Below are positions 25,101 to 37,100 of a stretch of DNA of 64,000 nucleotides, piece after piece (position 1 is the stretch's first letter; every line of letters begins with the position of its first letter). Made by a program: the position numbers and the translations under genes. Origin of the DNA: Paragonimus westermani (lineage: Eukaryota > Platyhelminthes > Trematoda > Plagiorchiida > Troglotrematidae); contig QNGE01001326.1 of assembly GCA_008508345.1 (NCBI GenBank), positions 33,829 to 97,828 on the forward strand, read 5' to 3'. Below the pieces are notes generated by a model. It was not told where the DNA came from. It ran no database searches and was given only the letters and a program-made list of their open reading frames with translations.

Positions 25101-28100
25101 ACGGAAAACTAACTGGAGACCGAAAGAAAGATCTGCCAATCTGCTTTGAATATCGTGAAAATTGTTTCGGTTCATAATTAGTGTGTGTACTGATGGCGCA
25201 TCATACCTGACTTATAAAATGCTTGTGAGACTACCCTTGCTGATCGAATCACACATTCAAATCAATAACTTTGAAAGCCCTGATGGCTGGATATTCGGGT
25301 GACGTTATCCGAGAAGAAACATTAGTATCCCTTTACAAAAAATCGCTGTGAAAAACTGTCTGATTTTTCATAGTTGGTCTGTTTACGAAAGAACAAATGA
25401 ATTAGGAACTTAGAATAGAAAGTAAGCACTGGCCCTTTGAATTAGCTCACTTGAATTACATATTTTTGCCATTTAGATGTACGACATCTTCCAACTAGAT
25501 AATGCTTCATTACAAACACCCCTTCTCTCCAAGTGCTGTTTTTTCTAGCACAATATCAGATACTTGGATTAACCCGTGTTTTTCTCCTACATATATCGCG
25601 CAGGAAATATGTAGATGAAAATCACCTCGAAACGTCAGACGGATTTTTCAAAACAGTTATACACTGGAAGATGCTAACGTTGTATATTTCCCTGTCACTA
25701 CTAAGTAACCAATAACGCGGCGAACTTTTGATTTAACGTCTACACTACTTAGGGGGCGAGTATGAACAAAGAAACGAACACCAAAACATCCAATCGTGTG
25801 ATCCGGATGACATTCACCGTAACTTATGGTTCACAAGTGATTGCTTTAGTACACACAACAGAAGTCTGAACCGGTTTGTCGTGACGATTTCGGCCACTTT
25901 TAAGAACCGTGGGTTGTAGTGGCTCACTGTGATGGTGGAGATTGCGGTCAATTTCGCTTTGTAGCAAACTGACAGGATGTGTCGTCCGATTGACGGAGCT
26001 GTGACTAGAGTGTCCGGATGTGAGACTTGATTATGAACCTTCTCAGGTGCATGTTCTTTCATTCCTGAGATGAGTGATTTTTCGGTCCTGCCTGTATAAC
26101 ATTCACATGAGAATTGTTACATACCGTGTGATTCAGCGTCCGTTTCAACGAACGAACGGTTCGGTAGGTTGTCCGCAATGTCGCGACATCCCCTTTGAAA
26201 AACAGCTCAGTGTGTAATAATTTTTTAGGGACTTCATCATTCTTACTGATTTTGGGTTGCGATTCGTTTTGACGCTGAATATTGTTTCTATGGCACGCAT
26301 TATTCCTCAAAGTCGTCCTGCGTACTTCTAACTCTTGCTCACCGCAGTCAGATCCTATAGATGCGTCGTGCTCAGGTGAACAGCGTTTTTCACACACCTC
26401 GCTTATATTTTACGCGACTGAAATTGAACAGACCACTTTGGCTTCCTATGACTACTGCTTCTCATTGATCCGTCTGTCCTTCATGTGATGAGTATGTCCA
26501 GGTAGGGCTGTTTTTTACCAGCTTCTGCTTCAGACCTCGCCGTGAGGATGGGATGGGCGCCGTCAAGTTTCAGGGCAAGTTGTTCTAATGGCTCCCGATC
26601 TTTTAGAAAAGACGCCGGTATCGTTTGCCTAACGTCTGCAGTATGACAGTTGTGAAATGATATCAGTTGGTTGTCCTTTTACTATAATCATAGAAAAGTT
26701 AGCGAGAAGAGGGCCTACTTGACCGCCCATCGCTCCTCTGTTGATTTATCCGTATGGTATGTTTTGGAAATTGTAACTGAGATTCTCTGTACACAATAAA
26801 ATCAAGCGTTTCAGACAGTCTGTTGAAATGGGAAGAGGTCTATTTCCCGCACCAATCAGCTCACACACACGAAGTTAATAGTTTCTTCCAGAGAGACATC
26901 AGTGAAGAGAAGTTGAACATGGATAGAGCACATTTTTGATATTGATTCGGTCCAACCCATCCGCAGCCATAGCGTGCCTTTGACACGATATCTGTCAAAA
27001 TTCTGACCAGTTGGCTTCAAAATCTTGTCAGATTGTGTTAAGGTGAATTAAGCGTTGCTAATGTCAGTCGAAGTGGCCTACTCCGCTCGTGGTTCTTGGG
27101 AAGACCTTACAATTGAGGCAGCGAGCAGCCGCTTATTTTTGGGTTTGTTGGATATCTTCTCGTCTACCCAACTATGTTTAAAAACTGCTTCTAACTGGTG
27201 ATGGGTTCCTTCTTCTACTAGTCTAAACTTTCGCATATCACTCAGGATTGATAACATTTTGCCCACGTAATTCGTCTTACCCATGACTACTGCTCCGGAA
27301 ATTTTGTTCCATTTCCAACATTTCCAACTTGAGTTTCCGCAGAGCCTGAATGTGTTGAGTTGCTATCGAACATTTATCGTTCACATAAGGATGTAAAAAC
27401 AAACTACATCAGTGAGCCTAATTTGAAATTTGTTAAAATTATCAGACTTAATTGACGTTAATTCCGACAGTCGATCGATTAGGTTCTCAAACTGTGCTTG
27501 TACATATGTTCGGTTAGCTCTACGTATCTGCTAATTTGAGTTTACCGAAAGTGTTTCCAATTGTAGAGCGCTGAATGATATGCATAAAGTGTTCTGAACA
27601 GGTTTACCAGGGTCCTCTGTATCAGGTTCTGGTTTTGTTAACGCTCGTTCGAAATGGCTAGTATGCGATGAGAAAATATTCCACTTTTAAATAAGAGCAG
27701 GTAGTGTCTCATAAATCTTTAGTAATTTTTTGTTCGCAATATTAGTGTTCACGGTTGTCTTATTGTTTCACATCTACTTTTGCGTTTTCTCATTGGTGTC
27801 GCTGTTATACTGTAGTCATCGAAATGCATGTGTGAACATCTTTGTCGGTTTTTACGTATTTTTGCTAGGATGTTCGTTTTCAATCGGTGATACTTCTATT
27901 CTATACACTGTATGTCCATATCCCGTATGTGAGGGACACAAATAGCAGTAAACAAGGAATTCGCACTTTATTTGTCATGGTAGACCGTCCCTTAACTCTT
28001 GTTAGCTTTAGATCGCCCGTCAGTGTCGATTTCGTCTGTACTGTAGTCTGTTTTCAGTCTGGTTTATCTCGAAAGCTGTTATCATGATCAGTGCAACCGA

Positions 28101-31100
28101 TCACTAGGCAACCTACATAGGACGTCGCACATGGCAGCTTCAAGTTGGTTTTTGTTCCTTTTTCGCATGCAAGTAAAACAGTCATCATTCAATTCTCTTC
28201 TGTATACCCACTTGGAACACGCACGCATAGTTGTCTGATGTGCCGTACAGCCGCGGAACTGAGTGCTCAAGCTGGTGGATGGGCTGGTAAAGATGCAGGC
28301 AGCCGTCTGCAACTTATCAATCGAATCCAAGCGTTTGTCCCCGCACAAACCATGCTTCCACCACGACGTTTAGAAGAGCTTATCGAAGAGTCGGTGCGTT
28401 CGCAGTTATCCACGTGCATCTTCCATAATCCGCCACTGGGCTCGACGATCGATTTGGATAGCGTTTCTCTATTACAGCGACACTCATGTGGCATGTAAGT
28501 TAGTTTTCATCTGGTGATATTTTAGTAGCCATATATGCTGAAGATGTAATGGTGGATGTAATATTGCGACGAAAATATGTTAAGTTTACCTACCATTTGG
28601 ATTGGATACACTTGACCACTGCCACCAAACAGATGTTGGTCAACATCCTTAACATTCATCACGTGTGTGCTCACCGATGTTTGCAGCTCTAGTGCCAATC
28701 GACTTGAAAGCTGTTTTTTACCATTTCTGTGACGGGTATCATTGAAATCAGTGCCGAATCTTCTAGATTTTGTGCCGCTTTTAATCATGGAGCCTGATTG
28801 AACATGTGTTTTTCCATCAAGACTCCTTGATGGAGCTTTTAATCATTTATCTTGCCTGCAAACGCCTCAACCTCTGTTCGTTCACATTTTCGCTTAACCT
28901 TCCTTCATGCATCAAATCTCTATCATTCTCATTACATTTGACAGTGGCACCAAGTTATTCCATAACCCGTGCCGATGACTCCGTTGTCACCGTTTTTTGC
29001 ACTATATTTGACTCTATCCACGCATACACAATTTGGTCTTTTAGATGATGATCGTTTCTGTTAACCTTGATAGCGACGGTAGCTCCAATCACACCCAGGT
29101 CATCTCGATCAACTGAACCAAGAGCTCCACCGATACTGGGTGTAACACTGTGATGGTCAGTCTAGATAGTCTGCTCCTACTGTGCTATCGCCGCAACCTT
29201 ACAGTGTAATACCCTGGTCGATGTGTCAAGACCAGCCATTAGATTTGAGTTCCACACTTGCATTTCGGCTGTCAGGTGATAGGGCTGCTGCCCCAGATAA
29301 CCTTGTGCCGACACTTTTCCAAGAAGGTAAGAATGCACTAGTTGAGGCTTTGACTTGTGTTTCAATTTGGGCGTATGACGGAAAACATCCTTTCTACTGT
29401 AGCCACTCATTATTAGTTCCCATACTCTAGAAGGGAATCAGCAGCTGTCGCGAAATTCTTGGAGAGGAAGTATCTTGACACCAGTCACTACTAATGTTCT
29501 GGTATCAGTTAAACCCGCCGACTCACTGCAGCTCGGGTGGCAAACGTTAGGGAAGAACAGGTATGGCATCAAGCTAGACGAACATGTGTTGGTCAGATTT
29601 TCTGTCCGTCGTATTCTGTAGCAACGTCATACTTAACGGCGACTAAAGATTACCATTTTTCTTGACTGTAAAACTGCGTTCTTTTCAGAATATCGGACTA
29701 CATTGTGAGTGTGCTTAAACGCTGGGTTGACCGACTATATATGTGAATATGTCGGCGATTCAATTCCATCCTTCAGCCCAGATTAACGTTTACGATCTGT
29801 CTGGGGGTTTCAGCGCCAAGAGCGACATACGTCAGAGCTATCGCTGAGAGTGGAATTCGTGAACCGTCTTCAGGCATTTACTCGTCGATGTCTGTGTTTG
29901 CTCGGTCGCATCGACTGGCATCAGTGAGTAGACAGCGGAGAGGTTAGGAAGCGGGTATTTGATATTGATATACAGATTGGGAATAACACAACGTTTCGAG
30001 CAAGTTGTAATACTCTACGTTTCAACCACCTCGGGTGGCCTTCCTCAGGAGTGTTGTAATCGAAATCCAATTTCGATTACAACACTCCTGAGGAAGGCCA
30101 CCCGAGGTGGTTGAAACGTAGAGTATTACAACTTGCTCGAAACGTTGTGTTATTCCCAATCTGTATATCAATAACATGTTAAACACGACGCCCAAACCAT
30201 TCAACTTCATTCGTACTACATTTGGTGCGGATATCTTACAACTGGTATTTGATATTGTTTGCCAAGCGAGTTCTTTTGTTCAGCGCATGTGTCTACAGAG
30301 AATTGGATGTTCAGACCATGTGCAAAGGGAGCCAACTTGTCGCCGCTACACCGAGCGTTCTTTGGCGATGATGTGGCCGATTGGCTTAGGATGCGGGGTG
30401 GACAAACGATTGCTTGCCCTAGAGAAGGAGTTGGACACTGTAGGTCGGATTCGTATCTCAGACTGAGACCTTCGCGGCTCATGCATGTAGGGGCTGCATA
30501 TGTCAGATGAGATAGTGACTAATCGGGCCAAATGATGTGCATGTTGTCGTTATATGGTCGAGCTATTCGTGGAACACATGGACCCAATAATCGGTGGCAG
30601 TGAAAGTAGTGAAGAAATTGTTCGGCTGATGACGCTTCACGCTCTTTTGCAGTTCGGTTGTTTGGTCGCGACGTGTAGACACTGTGATGGTGAATGATTG
30701 AATGCAGGCACAGTTGTCTTAGTAGTCGGCTCCTCTCACTCTCTTTTTCTCTTCTTAGCCAGGGTTTGCTTTTTTTCGTAGTTTTATGGCGATTAAATGT
30801 AGGTGAGAATCAATGGTTTATTGTTGTCTACGGAAATGATGTAATTGATCATAACCTTTTATAACTGTTCCTCTGCTCATTAGTTTACGGTTTCTTAGAT
30901 CAAGTACGTTAAATAAGATGTCATTGTACTTTGAATTGGTACCTTTTTGAATGTGGAACGGTGTTGCGTATGTGATTTGTGCGATAAATGGCTTCGGATA
31001 TTTTTATGAAACCTCGGATTAGGTACAATAGCAGCTCATTGCGGATTTTCTCAAGCGGTTTGTTTCAACCTCCTCCGGGAGCTTCCTCGCTTTTACGACT

Positions 31101-34100
31101 GTGGTGTTGGTGCTAGGCTTGTGGCTTTCTAAGCGCTCTGCAGACTGGCACTTCATTTCTAACCGTTCTAACATTACGCATTTCGTTCACACTTGCAGTT
31201 ACGAATGCACGTGACGACAGTTACTAATCGGTAACCGAAACGTTCTCTTTCCAGTTGTCACACGGCACTGAATATCGTTTTCCAGCTGTTTTCTTCTTGC
31301 TCTACTTGTTCTCCGTGTGGCAGTTGTTCGCGATTCAGGACTAAGGCTTTTGGTACATTGTTATTCCGCATTGTCGTCTACTACGAATGGCACGTACACA
31401 ATGTCAATGTTTTTCGTCTCACATTGTTGATCCCTTAAGCAAGCTAAGTCAGAGCACAATGCCTGTATGCCCTATATCTCTGTCGACCATTTGCACGAGG
31501 CGCTTTTATTGGCCTGGCTCCCTAAGCACCACTAGGCCGGACTTCCAGACAACCTTCTGTTTTCTCCCTCAGCATGATAGTATTGTGCTCATTTGTTAGC
31601 TGACACCATACAAGTGTAATGCTCAACTAGGCATCTGTTGCAGAGACTTAATGCACAGCTAACGTTCCCCTCATTTGCAAAGTGGGTCTGTTTGCTGTTT
31701 GTATATATTGGATTCTTATCTCGTCGTAGCTTCCAATCGTCAAAGTTGCTGCCTCAGGACTGGAACATTCCCACTCTTATGTTCATTATTACAGGCCATC
31801 TAATTGAGACCGTGGGCACACACTTAGGTTGTACTGTCTCACCAGCATTTGATATTGCTGATTAACTATCAGCGAGGGTAGCAAGAGTTGCCTCTGCCAA
31901 CCTGCGTCATCTGTGGCATCGAAAAGACGTTCGGTTATGGTGTGTGTTCTGTTCTGCTCTGTGGTTCGGAAAAATGGCCTGTTCGCGACAATGATGTCAG
32001 TGGACTTCCTGTTTTTGACCATCATTGTTTTCGTCAGTTAACCCACATCAAGTAGGCTGATCACGTTAGCAATGCGGCGGTTCGCTGACGCATATTCCAG
32101 AACGCTCGAGGTGCGCGACCAATCAGTCACGCTGCACAGCTTGCGATGGTTGCATCACGTACGTCGCACACCAGCGGAGCGATTACTGATTATGCAACAG
32201 TTGGGTAAAACTACGTGATGGTCGAGCATCAACTTGATCACGAAATTTGAAGGCCTTGACTGTTCCATTGAGCAAGGCAGGTCGATGTGACCAACTTGGT
32301 TGGTGCGTAGGTTAGAAACGCTTTCTGAAGGAGCAGTACACCGCAGTCAATGACATAGCTATATTGGTGACACTCCTAGTTTTCCTGCTCCGTCTCTTTC
32401 ATTTTTAACTTCTTTACCAACGTTTTTTCTAGAGTATTTTACGTCACTGTTGGGTGAGTGGTGGCCCGGACGACAATTTCTTCTGATTAGGTTCTAGGCC
32501 GTTGTGATGCTGGTTGTGTATCGACAGACTTCACTTTTCATTAACCACTAGCGCTTTGATACCGTTTCCCGGGACAAGTGATGGTATCTAACCCCACATC
32601 TGACCTTGTACGTTCCATGACCGCAGACCACTTCTGGCACAATTGCTTGAAACCCTGTTCAAACCGTTGTATGATTCTGATTCGTCGTTAACAGCCGGGC
32701 TACGTTGAGAACGTTATTTTTTCTTCGCGCTACCTTCTAAGTGTCTGCTCGTATGCGGTCCCAGCAACAGTGTTATTTTTGGATACAGTGAGCTTGTGTG
32801 ACAGGATTTCTACGGGAACTGTTTCAGCAAACAATTCCACAGCGAAGACACCACCAGATGATCTGGAAGTGTCCAACGTTCAACATTGTTTCCTACAGAA
32901 CTGGATAATATGTTTGCCACATATGTTGCTTTACCTCACTGGTTTCTTTAGGAAGCATTTGGTTGTGTGAAGTACACACAGTTTCAGGGAGAAATGCAGG
33001 TTCCCCGTTTTGAGTAACACAGTGGCGAAAAACACCTACTGCTACGAGTTGAGAACCACAGTTGGGTGAAAGTCAATCAGTGATTTCTTTTTCAGTCTGT
33101 TACTTTCAGTGATAACTCTTATGCCCGAACTTACGTTGTACGGTTGTTAGGTAAACGATGACATGTATCGCTCTCTTAGCTGGACATATGATAACATCGG
33201 CACCTGCAGGGCTCGAACGCATTCTTCTTCAGGGGGTGTAGGCATAATTCGTTGTCTTGGTGATCGTCCGGATTGGTCTTCCCATTCTTAGAGTGTTACG
33301 TCCCTCCCAATAGGGTCTTCTGGCTCCTACTGCATGCGCAATATCAATAAACTATACAAGAATCATTCTGTTCACTAAGCTTGTTACCCGTTTTGGCCTT
33401 TCTCGAATGGTTTCTGTCGATAGTTAGGACGGCTAGAAATTAATGTGCTCCACGTAATAAGCAATAGCAATACACACTAATTTAGGTTGTGCAATGCAGA
33501 TTGCCTTTCACGCACAACTTAAGCTTCCTATTTTTGTTGCATATGGTTTTCAGTTCAGTAGTGCAAACTGTGCTTGTTGATATGAAGTAGTTAGGACTGT
33601 TAATCGGTACAAACCTATCCCATTTGTTGTTTGAAGGAATAGACCGTTTGACTGTGAAATTGACTGTTACCAGCTTTATGTGTGTGTTCACTACGTCTAT
33701 CTGTTACGCCCTTTTCAGTAGCAAAAAAGTACCTGACCCCAAAGATGCATTTGTTACCCGTCTATCGCTTGCTTCAGATGTTTTTTTCGCATCTTTTCAT
33801 TGGATGTACAAATATCTGCGCCTCGTCTGTCCACATTTTCATCTTTAGTACTATGCTGCCCACTCAGAACGATCGGTTTTGCATGAAAATAGATAGTATT
33901 CAAAGGCTGTTGTCCACGACGACTAACATTACAGTAGTCTCCCTCAATTTAGGCTATCCTATATTGTGTTGAATTCTGTCAGGCTGAAGACCATGTTTCA
34001 ACACTATCCATGTTTGTCCATGGTCTGCACAACAGCTTTAATTAAGTCCGCTGCATTTTAATCTCGTTACTTTCTACTAGATCCGAAAGAGTGCATCTCG

Positions 34101-37100
34101 CTGACTGACCTACTCTAAGCACTTGTGGTGTGTAGTCGGTCCTAGCGTTTTTGAATTCGGTTTTCAATGTTAGTTGGAGCAAGCAGGGATGTTCGGAATG
34201 AGCACGTCTGCCGCGGCGGCATAGCCATCTGAACTGTTCGAACACTGGTTCGGAAATTGTGACGGATGTGTCTACCTCCGTTGCAATGGGTGCACACCTG
34301 TGCACAACAGAGCAATGCTTCACCACGCTCCATCCACACCCATACGCATTTTCACTGTCCGTGCTTTGACCACATTGATACAAGTCTTAAACGAGTGGAG
34401 GCAGACTCGTCTAATTTAAAAAGTGCAGCGCCAGATAGAGCTTAAGATTTTATCTGTTTCGGGCATGTTTGTTAATATCAGCTCATATTTTGGCTCCTTG
34501 TTCGTCATGATCTGTGATATCAGTTCTAACAGGTCTCTCGATGTGCGGTCTAACACGAAGGACGGATTGTCGTCAGTCTACCTCACAGGTTGAACAATGA
34601 GAGGAACGAACATGACTATAACCATTCGTGTGACTGTCCGCCGTTCGCTGATGAGCCAGCTAAGTATGAATTACAGATTTTACAATCAATAATGAGGCCG
34701 GCTCTGATTGGTGTTCTCCAGTCACATGTTCATAGTGCGTGAATGCCTTTGGCCATCCGTAGGCGTATGAATTAAGAATTCGTGTGTGCCAACTACGAGA
34801 GCCTTACCATAGGACTTCAGTTTGTTTAAATTGTATACGATGTTCCATTGTGTTCCGGTTTTGTTGTTGCCCTGTGATGATGTGGTTTTTATGAAATCGC
34901 GGGTTGATTGTAAACCTATCATGCGTATACTCCCGATTAGGGTGTCCTCGGGTGTGTTGTAGAGTGTAATATGTGAAACAGTCTTTCATTTCGAACCGTC
35001 CTGTAATGGGCACATTGAATGTCTCGTGCATTCCGCTTTTGCTCTAGGCTTGCATCGTTTCATTTGAATCAGGGTTTCTAGTTCTGTTAACCATAACGGT
35101 GTGACAGCTTTGTCTAGTCGAAGCAACTTAAAGTTTGAGAAATACATAGAGGTCATTCGTTAGGATATACTCGGGAACTGATTGGTGTGTATTTGATAGC
35201 ATCATTCACTGGTGTTGTGGAATGCCATGAATGTGTTAATTCCGTCAAATTCTGTAGGATGGTTTTATTCTCTTAAGAAAATTACACAAAGAATCGGATG
35301 ATGCGTTCTCTCACAGTGTTGATTAAGTGCTACCGTTTGTTTGTCACAGAGATAAACATCTATTACGTTGAAGACAACGAAAAAGTTCGAGGAAATCCCA
35401 CGATCAGTAGAAGTTTGTCGATTTAGATTATCTCAGATTGAATATATCACCCGCATTCACCTAAGCCTGATCGGGAGATCATTGATTGGATGGAACAGGG
35501 CGATTGTGTTTATTCTCCTCTCGGAATGATCGAGCAAACTGAATGTTACTGCCACAGCTTTGTGGTTGAGCTTTTGTACGTGGTTACTTGGTCGTCTTTC
35601 GTAAGGATACTGACATTATGGTTTACATACTAGTCTTGCAAGCACAAAGTTCGGAATGCAGACTCTCACTCGGATGACTATGTATACTACTGATGAACTC
35701 TGTTAAGAGCAAAACTCAAATCCATTGTTTTCTTTCAAGGTGGGCTGTCCGAAAGGCTTATCTCAGTGCCAACTGTGAGTAGTGTTCAGTTTGAAATTCT
35801 ACCAGTTGACAAATGAGAGCTTCAGCAGGTTGGAACTTCGTGTTTCTAATGGTAATTCAGGTGGCATGCCAGTTAAAATTATTCCTCCTAGAGGGGAAAG
35901 TCGACCTGTTGCCAAAGGTTGTCTACCTCCATGACCGATGACGGTTTTGCAATCAACACTTGAGTGATTTGAGTACAAAGTTTCATGGTAAATTTACGCT
36001 TCACAGTATATGCTGGGCTCCTTTTCACTTAATTTGAAAGCGCATTAAAACTTGTGGTGTGGGATTGGAATGCCTGTAAACAGCCTTCCCTCTTTAACAT
36101 CCATCTCTCCAAGGTGATCGGTCCTCCTGTTTTTTAAGAGAGTGACCTTTATGGAGAGACCACTGTGTACATTGCTTTTTTTGGAGGGGGATGCCATCGT
36201 GAAACAGGTTTCGCCGATATTACTTAGTATGTTGGGCAGTGCGTAATTATATATGCTTTGGTTGGTTGTGTTACCTCCTTGTTCGACTCTGTGAAACTGT
36301 CTCAACGTCTTTGATAGTTCCATCAAAGTTTGTTCTTCTCAATGTGCAACCGTTTGTTTCACTTTCTCGTAAACTCACCTTATGACCAATAGGCTGAGAA
36401 TCGTCTGGGCTGTGTGTTGCTGGCTCATGTCTGCTAGCAAAAACGTCTTTACGTAGACCTACGGACACATTCGATACGACATTCGGGACAGCGCGGTGTT
36501 CACATCTTTATGCTTAGTACAGTTATGTCAGGTTGGTTGTCATTTATATTTCTTCACTTTTTCTCTGCAGATCATTGCCTTTTCCTCCTAGGGTTTTCCA
36601 CGGTTTTCATGGTCCAGAAACTGTTTGATTGGGTATCAGTTTGTTTACGGTGCTTACGCGGCATGCACCTCATTATTGCGCTATCGATCCGTTTTTTCTC
36701 ACGTTCACGTGGCCGCATAATCAATATGCTCCACCTCACCAAGCTATCTGTTAATTTGTTCACAAATTATGTCCAACGTTTTTTTTGGTAAAAGTCCACT
36801 GCAAAGCTTTTCCGTTTGCACGCTGCAGCCCTGAACTCTGCGCCGTTTGTTGGTGATACGATTCCCACTGTATGGTTCGCTAATACGATATATCAACTGA
36901 CACTCTTTCACTGAAACTTCATTACGAGCGCTGACGATTTTTACCGTTTAATTGATGTTTCTTGGTTTCCGTTGGTGAATATGTACCACGTGACTACACT
37001 GTGGTGATAGCCCACTTCAATTTACATTCTAGCCGAAACTTAATTATCGACCGTAGCGATACGTTGGCGATTGACACTGCGCATCTGCCGTACAACGATA

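Larger units (their letters stand above)
29200..30850 (+). mobile_element. RTE-like LINE fragment interrupted by a palindromic insertion
   Basis: + strand blocks: GDRAAAPDNLVPTLFQEGKN, then RRLTAARVANVREEQ (fingers), a deletion, SRRCLCLLGRIDWHQ and SGEVRKRVFDID (end of RT), the insertion 29968-30243, then more of the C-terminal block and the 3' UTR to about 30840. The frame is broken by several stops. The 3' 405 bases are nearly identical to a minus-strand copy at 42937-43343, although the upstream halves differ. Confidence 0.78.

Noticed and set aside
25600..25650. Ribozyme-like GTAGATGA ... GAAACGTC on + near the decayed Penelope copy
   Set aside because: Core positions C3 and U4 are lost, A15.1 has no U partner, and the strand is opposite to the element.
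34722..36326. Minus-strand open frames as another Penelope or LINE copy
   Set aside because: I could not align any piece to RT, GIY-YIG or endonuclease landmarks, so no name is given.
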